Assembly (NCBI GenBank): GCA_963678275.1
Contig: OY782765.1
Location: 1,426,001-1,490,000, forward strand
DNA: 64,000 nucleotides
Source of the DNA: G963677445 sp963678275
Lineage (GTDB): Bacteria; Bacteroidota; Ignavibacteria; Ignavibacteriales; Melioribacteraceae
Direction of reading: 5' to 3'
The notes under the pieces are model-generated. The model saw only the letters and a list, made by a program, of their open reading frames with translations, made no database searches and was not told the DNA's origin. Shown piece by piece: positions 1 through 8,698 of this stretch. The position numbers and the translations under genes are program-made. Each line of letters starts with the position of its first letter. Positions within the stretch are counted from its first letter, which is position 1.

Positions 1-1
1 T

Positions 2-751
2 GTGGCAGCGGAAGTGAAAAAAAATCCCGCCGATTTCCTCCCCTGGGTCATTGATGAACTTGGCAAAACAGGTATTGTTTCAGTTGCGGGATTTCTCAGT
101 CATGTAGAGAAAGCCCGGAAGGCGGGATTGCTGAGCAAAGAAATTGAATATATATTTTTCACCACCCTGCCCGAAACCGGAGAAGGGTCATTTAACACAA
201 CCAATATTCTTGAGCTGGATGGTTCAGATTCTGAACAGCTTACAAAAGCGGAATTTATTTCAAGAATTCAGACAGATGAAGTGGTAAACCTGCTTATTTC
301 CGAAGTTCCCGGATTTGAAAACGCATTCCTTATCGAAACCGCGCCGCAGGTTGGAGTCAGGGAAACACGCAGAGTGATTGGCGATTATATTGTAACGGGA
401 GAAGATATCAAAACTGGAGCGAAATTTCAGGATGTTATCGCGCGGGGATGTTACGGAATTGATATTCATGGTCAGAAGGATGAATCTTCCAGAATGGAAG
501 ATCTGCCGGAAGGATTATTTTATGAGATCCCCCTGCGAGCACTGATTGTGAAAGAAGCGGACAATCTTCTTTCAGCGGGGAAATGTATATCATCAACCCG
601 TGAGGGACAGAGCGCGTTGAGAATTATGCCCACCTCAGCCGCGACCGGTGAAGCATGCGGCGCCCTGGCGGCTCTCGCGGTAAAAAGCGGCAAACAAATA
701 CGTGAAATAGACCATTCTGATGTTCAAAAAGAACTGGAAGGAAATATATGA
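2..751 (+). CDS. FAD-dependent oxidoreductase, C-terminal part (5' end off the window)
   Basis: The reading frame is already open at base 2, so the first GTG is an internal valine codon and the N-terminus, with the FAD-binding Rossmann fold, lies upstream of the window. The visible 249 residues fit the C-terminal half of the FAD_oxidored family: a segment APQVGVRETRRVIGDY followed by YIVTGEDI, and near the end SAGKCISSTREGQSALR with GEACGALAALAV, which in these proteins closes over the flavin. The substrate cannot be told. The stop codon overlaps the mutase start (ATGA at 748-751), so it is the upstream member of the carbohydrate operon. The family call is fairly safe; the role in sugar metabolism is inferred from the neighbours only. 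Confidence 0.8.
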   Translation: MAAEVKKNPADFLPWVIDELGKTGIVSVAGFLSHVEKARKAGLLSKEIEYIFFTTLPETGEGSFNTTNILELDGSDSEQLTKAEFISRIQTDEVVNLLISEVPGFENAFLIETAPQVGVRETRRVIGDYIVTGEDIKTGAKFQDVIARGCYGIDIHGQKDESSRMEDLPEGLFYEIPLRALIVKEADNLLSAGKCISSTREGQSALRIMPTSAATGEACGALAALAVKSGKQIREIDHSDVQKELEGNI

Positions 752-2175
752 ATATATTTTTCGGAACAGATGGCTGGCGCGCCATAATCGATAAAGAAAT
801 TAATACCGGATCTGTAATGCTGGTCGCGCAGGCTTTTGCCGATTATACACATTCGGTCTCAAAAGAAACAAGGCCCAAAATAGCAATTGCTTACGATGGC
901 AGAAAACACTCATTTGATTATGCCGAACTGTTCGCCTCGGTGTTGTCAGGAAATAAAATTGATGTTTTTCTTTCTGACCGTATTATTCCCACTCCTCTCC
1001 TTTCCTGGTTCGTTGCTGATCTTAAACTTGACGCGGGTGTAATGATAACTGCTTCGCATAATCCCCCTAAATATAACGGTGTGAAATTTAAGGGGAATTA
1101 TGGCGGACCATTTTTTACTGAAGAAACTCAAAAAGTTGAAAAGCTGCTGGGCAAATCTAAGGTAGAGAAGGATTTCCTGAATGTCCTGAAACAGGACTTC
1201 ACAAAATTATACACCAGGCATCTTTTGAATATTATTGATTTTTCACTAATCAGTGATTCCGGATTGAGAGTAATTGTTGATTCCATGGGAGGAGCCGGAG
1301 AAACTTTTTTACAGGATATTCTTCTCGATACCGAACTCGAAATTGATACCATATTCGGAAACGCGTCTCCCGATTTTTACGGAAGAAATGCTGAACCGAT
1401 AGAAAAAAATCTTTCGCTGCTCTCTGAAACCCTCGCGAATGAGCCCTATTCAATAGGCCTCGCGACAGATGGGGATGCCGACCGGCTGGGAGTGATGTAC
1501 GATGGCGGCGGATGGCAGAGCGCCCAGGATACTATTTTGATGCTGGCAGATTATTATTCCCGAAAGAGTTCGAATACTGGTCCTGTTATTAAAACAGCCT
1601 CTGTCACCAACAAACTGAATCAAATATTCGGAAAACAAAATCGTAAAGTCGAAGAAGTACAGGTGGGCTTTAAATATATCTGCGAAAAGATGATAAGTGA
1701 AAACGCTCTTTTCGGATGTGAAGAAAGCGGCGGTTTTGGTTACGCGGGTCATATTCCTGAAAGAGACGGCATTCTCTCGGCGCTGCTGATGATAGAAATG
1801 CTTGCCGCTTCGGGCGCGGAAAACCTATCCTCATATCAGGAGGAGAAATGGAAGGAATGGGGAAAAATATACTATAAACGTGAAGATTTCCTTTATGATG
1901 TTCCCGAAAGAACTGAAATTCTGCCTGGTATCTTCCGGGAGATTCCAGGTAAAATCTCCGGTTTTAATATTTCCCGTATTAAGGAATTCAGCAGCAGCAG
2001 AGGTATTATCAACGGCTTAAAACTGTATTTTGATGATAATCAGTCATGGCTCCTGCTCAGATCTTCTGAAACAGAACCCCTATTCAGAGTATACGCCGAA
2101 TCGGTAAATGACTCAGGTGTAAAATATTTACTGGAAAATGGAATAAAACTTATAAAGGATTATGGCAAATATTAA
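748..2175 (+). CDS. Phosphoglucomutase/phosphomannomutase family protein
   Basis: Alpha-D-phosphohexomutase that should interconvert hexose 1- and 6-phosphates in the cytoplasm. All four family signatures are visible: FFGTDGWRA at the N-terminus, the phosphoserine loop TASHNPPKYNG (Ser at about residue 103), the Mg2+ loop DGDADR (about 241-246), the sugar-selecting loop GCEESGG (about 323-329) and the phosphate-binding loop SSETEPLFRVYAES near residue 440. The 475-residue length is normal. It overlaps the preceding gene by four bases and the following HAD gene by 14, so translation is probably coupled. With a GH94-type phosphorylase downstream, it plausibly moves the released sugar 1-phosphate into glycolysis. 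Glucose versus mannose specificity cannot be decided from sequence. Confidence 0.92.
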   Translation: MNIFFGTDGWRAIIDKEINTGSVMLVAQAFADYTHSVSKETRPKIAIAYDGRKHSFDYAELFASVLSGNKIDVFLSDRIIPTPLLSWFVADLKLDAGVMITASHNPPKYNGVKFKGNYGGPFFTEETQKVEKLLGKSKVEKDFLNVLKQDFTKLYTRHLLNIIDFSLISDSGLRVIVDSMGGAGETFLQDILLDTELEIDTIFGNASPDFYGRNAEPIEKNLSLLSETLANEPYSIGLATDGDADRLGVMYDGGGWQSAQDTILMLADYYSRKSSNTGPVIKTASVTNKLNQIFGKQNRKVEEVQVGFKYICEKMISENALFGCEESGGFGYAGHIPERDGILSALLMIEMLAASGAENLSSYQEEKWKEWGKIYYKREDFLYDVPERTEILPGIFREIPGKISGFNISRIKEFSSSRGIINGLKLYFDDNQSWLLLRSSETEPLFRVYAESVNDSGVKYLLENGIKLIKDYGKY

Positions 2176-3526
2176 AATAATTGACAGGAATGAAGCATGC
2201 AGGCTGATACCAAGTTCAAATTCTGAATTCGCGGTTATTCAAAATCCCGGTTACATCCATCCTCGATTCGATATTGTGCCTCTGGCATCAAGAATCACAA
2301 GTCCCGCGCAATATTTTCTCGGGGCGGTTATGGATATGGATGGCACAACTACCACAACGGAAGAACTTTGCATTCATTCCCTTGAGTATATGATCAGAAA
2401 AATGAGCGGAAGGATGTCCCTCTCCGACTGGAAGGGCCTTGATCCCGCGCAGGATTATCCCAATATAATCGGCAACAGCACAACAAAACATGTTGAATAT
2501 CTTTTGAACAGGTATCAGCAAATATTACATTCCCCCGATATCAATACCGCGCTTTTTTTCGCCAGGATATGGACACTGGTTAAAGGAAAAGATCAGCAGA
2601 GAAAAAATGAAGTGGCCAGAAATCTCAAAAATTCAGGTTTTTCCGAAATAACTGAACTGGTTAGATCCCTTCCATCAGATTATTCTGATTTGAAAATTAA
2701 AGAAACCGCTCAGAAATATGCTGAAAAACTGAAAGAAGATTTTACACCGGATGAACTCACCAGGGCTGGAATAGATATTTATTACCAAAGGTATCATGAA
2801 ATTCTGGAACGAATTCGCCAGGGAGAAAGCACAAAAGTATCAGATGAGATTTTTGGCGATCCGCGAAAAAAACTGATTGAACCTATGCCCGGTATTGAAA
2901 TATTCCTCCCCCTGATTAAGGGTTGGCTGGGAAAAGATATACAAAAACTTTCCGGAGAACTTACAGATTCCGCGATTAAAAAAGGAATTGATACGGACAT
3001 AATACCGGATGAAGTTCAATTAAAAAGCGCGCTTGTCGCCATTTCTGAAAGATTCGCACAGCGCCCGCTAAAAACAGCAATTGTCACCTCCTCAATATTT
3101 TACGAGGCGGATATTGTGCTTTCGGAAGTTTTCAGGCAGATAAACAATTTTATAAATAATTCTGATCTTCCTGATTTGACAAAAGAGAAAATTTCAGAGG
3201 GTATGCTGACTTACATTAAGTATTATGAAACAGTAGTAACCGCAAGCGATTCGAGCGAAATAAGGCTTAAACCGCATCGTGATCTTTACAGCATCGCGCT
3301 CCATCAGCTTGGGATTACTCCCGATAAATTTGATAAAGTATTGGGCTTTGAAGATAGTGAAAGCGGCGCTGTCGCTATCAGAGCCGCGGGACTCGGAAGG
3401 TGTATCGCTCTTCCCTTTGCCCAGACTTCGGGTCATGATCTTGCCGCGGCGACCAATATCTGTAAATGTGGAATCCCTGAAATAATAATAATGAATAAGG
3501 TTTTTCTTGATGAAATCGATAGTTAA
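2162..3526 (+). CDS. HAD-superfamily hydrolase, long-cap variant
   Basis: Haloacid-dehalogenase-type phosphatase or phosphomutase. Motif I is VMDMDGTTTTTE (nucleophile Asp58, acid/base Asp60); motif II is TAIVTSS around residue 305; motif IV is GFEDSESGAVAIRAAG close to the C-terminus. At 454 residues it is about twice the usual beta-phosphoglucomutase size, the extra length being a helical insertion between motifs I and II (roughly residues 70-290). An N-terminal extension of about 50 residues precedes motif I. It overlaps the mutase upstream and the GH38-like gene downstream, so it belongs to the sugar operon and probably acts on a sugar phosphate. No substrate can be assigned. Confidence 0.82.
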   Translation: MANIKIIDRNEACRLIPSSNSEFAVIQNPGYIHPRFDIVPLASRITSPAQYFLGAVMDMDGTTTTTEELCIHSLEYMIRKMSGRMSLSDWKGLDPAQDYPNIIGNSTTKHVEYLLNRYQQILHSPDINTALFFARIWTLVKGKDQQRKNEVARNLKNSGFSEITELVRSLPSDYSDLKIKETAQKYAEKLKEDFTPDELTRAGIDIYYQRYHEILERIRQGESTKVSDEIFGDPRKKLIEPMPGIEIFLPLIKGWLGKDIQKLSGELTDSAIKKGIDTDIIPDEVQLKSALVAISERFAQRPLKTAIVTSSIFYEADIVLSEVFRQINNFINNSDLPDLTKEKISEGMLTYIKYYETVVTASDSSEIRLKPHRDLYSIALHQLGITPDKFDKVLGFEDSESGAVAIRAAGLGRCIALPFAQTSGHDLAAATNICKCGIPEIIIMNKVFLDEIDS

Positions 3527-6308
3527 AAATAAAGTTTTTCACGTTATCTCAAATACTCACTGGGACAGGGAGTGGCGATACCCTTTCCAGCGCAACAGGC
3601 AGATGCTGGTTGATATGATTGACCGCGTTCTGGAAATTTTGGAACAAAATCCCGATTACAGGGCTTTCCACCTCGACAGTCAGTCTATTGTGCTGAAAGA
3701 CTACCTGGAAATAAAACCGCATAAGAAAGATATTATTTCAAAATTTCTTAAAAACAAAAGACTCCTCGCGGGTCCCTGGTATATTCTTCCCGAAGAATAC
3801 CAGGTCGGGGGTGAAAACCTTATCAGAAACCTTCTACTCGGACATAAAGTGGCAGAGGAACTTGGAAGGGTATCAAAAATAGGCTACTCCCCTTTTTCAT
3901 GGGGGCAGATATCTCAGCTTCCCCAGATATACAGGCAGTTTGATATCAACCTTATAATGTTCTACAGGGGAATCAATTCCATCGACAGTCCCAATGCTGA
4001 GTTTCTATGGAAAGGAGCTGATGGAACGGAAGCAGTTTCATCACGTTTTTCAACTATGCCGCGATACAATTTTTATTTTTATATCTACCGCCCCGCGATG
4101 TTTGATGAGGGATTCGCGGATGTTGAGCATAATTGGAAAAAAGAGGAAACACCTTTTCATTTCGCCGATAAATTTCAGGCAGATGAGGACTGGTTTGTTT
4201 TATCCCCCGAGGTTCTTTTTTATGAAGAAAATATATCTCCTTCGGTAAAAAAAATCATTAACGATCAGGCATCCGATTTTACGACCAGACATATCATCTG
4301 GATGGAAGGACACGATTCAAGCGGACCGAACACTCACACGACAAAAATTATTGCTTCAATTAAAGATAAATTTCCCGGGATCGATCTGAGGCACAGCACA
4401 CTTGAAGATTACGCGAAGTTATTGGATGAAGAAATCGACCGATCATCAATTAAAGTGGTCGAAGGTGAAAGGAGAAGCGCGCAATATGACCTCAGGAGCG
4501 GAAACCTCTATGGATACACCACTTCAGCCAGAATGTACCTGAAACAGATAAACTTTAACGCTGAAAGATGGATACAGTTTTACGCCGAACCATTCAATAT
4601 CTGGTCCGCGTTTGCCGGACGGGATATCAATGACACTTATCCGGAAACTGCCTGGGAACTGATAATTCAAAATTCAGCCCACGATTCAATCGGAGGGTGC
4701 AGCCTCGATAGTGTGCATGAAGATATGGAGATAAGATATAAACAGGCAATAGAAATTTCCAAAGGTGTTTTTGAACGTTCCGCGAAACATATTATCAGAA
4801 ATCTGGACACCTCGCCCCTCTTCAATAATAATCCTGAAACGCTGTTGGTTTTGACCGCGATAAACGGGACAAACTTCAGCAGATCGGAAGTTGCTGATAT
4901 TGTTATTGATATTCCCGCTCCATACGACAAGGGCTCCGTTGATGTACTCGATTCATCAGGCAGCCGGCTCCCTGTTCAAATTATCAAAAGAAATAAAATT
5001 CAGCCGGTGCTTGAGCAGATGATCAACAGGCCGAAATATTATGAGATGGTCCGGTATGAAGCAAAATTGTCACTCGCCTTTGTTCCGCAATCGGGACTTA
5101 AATCGTATTCAGTTTTGCCGGCAGATGGTAAACAAGAGGTCCGGAAATATGTTGCCTCAATGAACTTCAATAAATATGTATTGGAAAATTCCTTCCTGAA
5201 ACTTACCGTTAATAATAACGGCACATTTGATCTTATCTTCAAAAAAACAGGTAAAATTTATAAAAACCTGGGATATTTTTACGATGAAGGTGAAGCGGGT
5301 CACGCGTGGGAAAATAAACCGGCGGAACCATTTATTACATCGCTAAACTCTACTCCCCTTATAACTCTTAAGGAAAACGGGCCCCTATTTGCTGAAGCAG
5401 AGGTAAAACATCTGCTTTCACTGCCACCCTCACTTGAGGCGAGAAAAAACAGAGGTGAATTTGTAGATATCCCTGTTACTTTGAGATTAGCCCTGTCAAA
5501 GGATTCAGAAAGAATCGATATAAATATAGAACTGGATAACAAGGCTGAAAGCCATCGTCTCAGAATCATGTTCCCACTGGAGCTAAACGCTGAATACAGC
5601 CATGGCGAAGGTCAGTTTGATGTTGTCAAAAGAAAGATCGCGCGGGAAGATACGACCGTATGGGTGGAACAGCCGATGTATGATTACCCCATGCATCATT
5701 TTGTCGATCTATCAAATGATAGTGAAGGGGCCGCGATACTTGTGGATGGGCTAAAAGAATATGAAGTTCTAGACGATAATAATAATACACTGGCCATCAC
5801 ACTGCTCAGAGCTTTTGAATATGTCATAGCCTCCTCCTCCAGGCAGGAATTCAAAGAAATGAAAGGTTCGCAATGCCCTGGAAAACACAATTACAAATTG
5901 TCATTTTACCCTCATTCCGGTGACTGGCAAAAAGGCAGAGTTTACCGCGAGGCGTTAAAGTTTAATATACCTCTTAGGTTTGCCCAGTCGGGTGAAGGAA
6001 AAGGGAATTTACCTCATGACTTTTCTTTCCTTAAAATTTCGGATGAACGGATAATTCTCAGCTCGGTAAAAAAAGCTGAAAAAGGTAAGATAAATGAAGC
6101 CGTAATTCGCTTCTATAATCCCTGTGAAGAGCATATCAGTTTTAATATTTCTTTTGCCGCTGAAATTAAAGAAATCGCAGCCGTTTCTCTTGAGGAGCTT
6201 GAACAGGAAAAGTTATCCGTTGTGAATGGAATTTATAATATCAGTATCAAATCGAAGGAAATTAAATCAGTCAAAATAAATTTTGGACCAATTGATGTTA
6301 AAAAATAA
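3510..6308 (+). CDS. GH38-family alpha-mannosidase-like protein with altered active site
   Basis: Large glycoside hydrolase resembling GH38. The N-terminal motif SNTHWDREW provides His17 and Asp19, and QNSAHDSIGGCSLD provides His391, three of the four zinc ligands of the family; GHDSSGPNTHT resembles the acid/base region. The stretch that normally reads P-D-x-F-G and carries the nucleophile/zinc Asp reads SPFSWGQISQLPQIY here, placing Phe129 at the Asp position. C-terminal beta domains follow (about 450-932). The start at ATG 3510 is preferred over a TTG one codon earlier; it lies inside the HAD gene end. The gene overlaps the GH94-like gene by 14 bases. No signal peptide, so a cytoplasmic role on imported oligosaccharide is likely. 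Activity on mannose is uncertain given the substitution. Confidence 0.85.
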   Translation: MKSIVKNKVFHVISNTHWDREWRYPFQRNRQMLVDMIDRVLEILEQNPDYRAFHLDSQSIVLKDYLEIKPHKKDIISKFLKNKRLLAGPWYILPEEYQVGGENLIRNLLLGHKVAEELGRVSKIGYSPFSWGQISQLPQIYRQFDINLIMFYRGINSIDSPNAEFLWKGADGTEAVSSRFSTMPRYNFYFYIYRPAMFDEGFADVEHNWKKEETPFHFADKFQADEDWFVLSPEVLFYEENISPSVKKIINDQASDFTTRHIIWMEGHDSSGPNTHTTKIIASIKDKFPGIDLRHSTLEDYAKLLDEEIDRSSIKVVEGERRSAQYDLRSGNLYGYTTSARMYLKQINFNAERWIQFYAEPFNIWSAFAGRDINDTYPETAWELIIQNSAHDSIGGCSLDSVHEDMEIRYKQAIEISKGVFERSAKHIIRNLDTSPLFNNNPETLLVLTAINGTNFSRSEVADIVIDIPAPYDKGSVDVLDSSGSRLPVQIIKRNKIQPVLEQMINRPKYYEMVRYEAKLSLAFVPQSGLKSYSVLPADGKQEVRKYVASMNFNKYVLENSFLKLTVNNNGTFDLIFKKTGKIYKNLGYFYDEGEAGHAWENKPAEPFITSLNSTPLITLKENGPLFAEAEVKHLLSLPPSLEARKNRGEFVDIPVTLRLALSKDSERIDINIELDNKAESHRLRIMFPLELNAEYSHGEGQFDVVKRKIAREDTTVWVEQPMYDYPMHHFVDLSNDSEGAAILVDGLKEYEVLDDNNNTLAITLLRAFEYVIASSSRQEFKEMKGSQCPGKHNYKLSFYPHSGDWQKGRVYREALKFNIPLRFAQSGEGKGNLPHDFSFLKISDERIILSSVKKAEKGKINEAVIRFYNPCEEHISFNISFAAEIKEIAAVSLEELEQEKLSVVNGIYNISIKSKEIKSVKINFGPIDVKK

Positions 6309-8685
6309 GTATGGTTATTTCTCTGAAGATCACCGCGAATATGTGATTACCGATCCCGGGACTCCCCGTCCCTGGTTCAATTATATATGGAATGAAAATT
6401 ACGGCGGCCTGGTATCTCATACAGGGGGCGGATTTTCCTTTTTGCAGTGCCCGAGGGATAACAGGCTTTCCAGAATGAGGTATAACTGCCTTCCCTGGGA
6501 CAGGCCGGGCAGATATATCATGCTCAAAGATAAGTCGAATAATGATTACTGGTCCCTTAGCTGGGCGCCGACAATTGATAAAAAATATGATTTTTATGAG
6601 TGCAGGCATGGACAGGGATATACAACAATAAAAACAAAATACAGAAATATTTCAGCGTCACTGACATACTTTGTCCCGAGAGATAAAAATGTTGAAATCT
6701 GGCGGGTCTCCCTGATAAATGAAGGCGCTGAAGACCGTGAACTTGAGATTTATTCCTTTCTTGAGCTTATGATGGGAAATGCCCTTAATGACGTTATCAA
6801 CCAGCCGAACGACAAACATTTCACAGATATCAAATTTAATAAAGAACATCAGACTCTCGTAGCGACAAGAAGATACTGGGTGCTGAACAAAAAAGTATCA
6901 GTCGCCCAGCCCAATATATCATGGGAAAATAATTTTTTATTTGGTTCAACATTACCAGTTGAAGGTTTTGACAGCAGTCTCGATTCTTTTATCGGCAGAT
7001 GGCGGTCTGAGGCTAATCCGGTATCTGTTGAAACCGGGATTATGCATAATAAGGAAATTACCGCGGGTGATCCTGTAGCGGCTTTAAAATCGTCGGTAAG
7101 TATAAAGGCAGGTGAATCGATAGAATTTGCCATAATAATGGGAGCCGCCGATAAAAACAAGGATCCTTTCAGTGAACTAAATTGGAATAACTTCAAAGAC
7201 ACCTCTTATATTGACCGGAAGTTTATAGAACTGAAAAAGTATTGGAACAGTTACCTGTCAACTGTTCAGATAGATACTCCGGATGAAAACATGAACGCTA
7301 TGATAAATGTCTGGAACAGATACCAGACCGCCGTTACATTTGATATGGCGCGTAATGCCGGCTATTATCATGGAGGACTTCTTTTCGGGACCGGAATGAG
7401 AGACCAGTTTCAGGATATAATTGGTGAAGTTATCTCACGCCCCGACAGAGTAAGGAAGAGACTTCTCAACGCCCTTCAATATCAGTTTAGCGATGGTTCG
7501 ACACTGCATAACTTCTTTAAACTTACCGGAAGCGGTGAAAAAACCAATCACTCCGACACCCCCTTGTGGATACCTTATGGAATAATCGAATATCTAAATG
7601 AAACGGGTGATTTTTTAATCCTGGAAGAAATTGTGCCCTGGCATGATAAAGGGCAGAACACCGTATATGAACACATAGTAAGAGCGCTTGACTATTCTAT
7701 CGGAGCCGTGACTGAAAGAGGCATGCCTAAAATTATGAATGGTGACTGGAATGACACTCTTGACCATATAGGTCCACAAGGCAAAGGCGAGACAGTTTGG
7801 GGAGCTTTTTTCCTCGCTTATGTACTGAAAAAAACGTTTCCGCTACTGGAAAAAATATCTGATAAAGAAACTCTCGCGAGGTGGCGGAACAGCTACAACA
7901 AATTAAAAAAGGTTACAAATGAATATTGCTGGGATGGTGAGTGGTACCTGAGAGCTTTCAGGGATAATGGAGAGAAGGTCGGCTCGGTTTCACATAAACA
8001 GGGAAAAATATTTTTGAATGCCCAGACATGGTCGGTAATATCAGGCCTTGCCGATAAAGAGAGAGCCGATAAAGCCCTTTCAAGCTGCGTAAAATACCTC
8101 GAAACTAATTATGGGATGCAGATCTGCTGGCCTTCTTACCGGGAAGTTGAGGATAATGTGGGACTTATCAGTCGCTGTGTTCCCGGTAAAAAGGAAAACG
8201 GAGCTGTGTTCAATCATGCCTCATCATGGTTTGTACTGGCCGCGATACTAAATGGCGACAAAGAAAAAGCCTGGGAGATATATTCAAAAATGCTTCCTGT
8301 GAATTCATCTGCCGATATTGACCGCTATGAGACTGAGCCCTATGTTTTTTCAGAATATGTTACAAGTCCCGATCATGAAACGGAAAACCAGGCCAGCCAT
8401 TCGTGGCTCACAGGTTCGGCGGTGTGGATGTACAGAATCGCGCTTGATTACATTCTGGGATTCAGAACAACACTGGATGGTTTCACAATTGAACCGAAAA
8501 TACCTTCCTCCTGGGGTGGTTTTTCCATGACCCGTAATTTCAGGGGAAAAATATTTAATATTAAAGTCATCAATAATTCAGTTGAGAATTCACTATATAT
8601 TGATGGGAAAAAACAGGAGGCTATGGTAATTGATCCCTCTTCTTTCAGTAACAAAGAAATAAACATCGAAGTTAATCTTATTTAG
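6295..8685 (+). CDS. GH94-family glycoside phosphorylase (cellobiose/chitobiose phosphorylase-like)
   Basis: Cytoplasmic inverting phosphorylase that splits a beta-linked disaccharide with phosphate to give an alpha-sugar 1-phosphate. The N-terminal sandwich begins with DPGTPRPWFNYIWNENYGG and SHTGGGFSF, typical of GH94. The (alpha/alpha)6 domain carries GTGMRDQFQDI, the general-acid region NGDWNDTLDHIG (acid Asp about residue 487) and GKGETVWGAFFLAY; HASSW and a C-terminal beta domain follow. The 796-residue length fits. ATG at 6295 is preferred over a TTG 12 bases upstream. The +1 sugar cannot be read from sequence, so cellobiose, chitobiose or laminaribiose are all possible. Pairing with the mutase at 748 makes a complete route from disaccharide to hexose 6-phosphate. 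Confidence 0.85.
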   Translation: MLKNKYGYFSEDHREYVITDPGTPRPWFNYIWNENYGGLVSHTGGGFSFLQCPRDNRLSRMRYNCLPWDRPGRYIMLKDKSNNDYWSLSWAPTIDKKYDFYECRHGQGYTTIKTKYRNISASLTYFVPRDKNVEIWRVSLINEGAEDRELEIYSFLELMMGNALNDVINQPNDKHFTDIKFNKEHQTLVATRRYWVLNKKVSVAQPNISWENNFLFGSTLPVEGFDSSLDSFIGRWRSEANPVSVETGIMHNKEITAGDPVAALKSSVSIKAGESIEFAIIMGAADKNKDPFSELNWNNFKDTSYIDRKFIELKKYWNSYLSTVQIDTPDENMNAMINVWNRYQTAVTFDMARNAGYYHGGLLFGTGMRDQFQDIIGEVISRPDRVRKRLLNALQYQFSDGSTLHNFFKLTGSGEKTNHSDTPLWIPYGIIEYLNETGDFLILEEIVPWHDKGQNTVYEHIVRALDYSIGAVTERGMPKIMNGDWNDTLDHIGPQGKGETVWGAFFLAYVLKKTFPLLEKISDKETLARWRNSYNKLKKVTNEYCWDGEWYLRAFRDNGEKVGSVSHKQGKIFLNAQTWSVISGLADKERADKALSSCVKYLETNYGMQICWPSYREVEDNVGLISRCVPGKKENGAVFNHASSWFVLAAILNGDKEKAWEIYSKMLPVNSSADIDRYETEPYVFSEYVTSPDHETENQASHSWLTGSAVWMYRIALDYILGFRTTLDGFTIEPKIPSSWGGFSMTRNFRGKIFNIKVINNSVENSLYIDGKKQEAMVIDPSSFSNKEINIEVNLI

Positions 8686-8698
8686 CAACGGAAAATTT

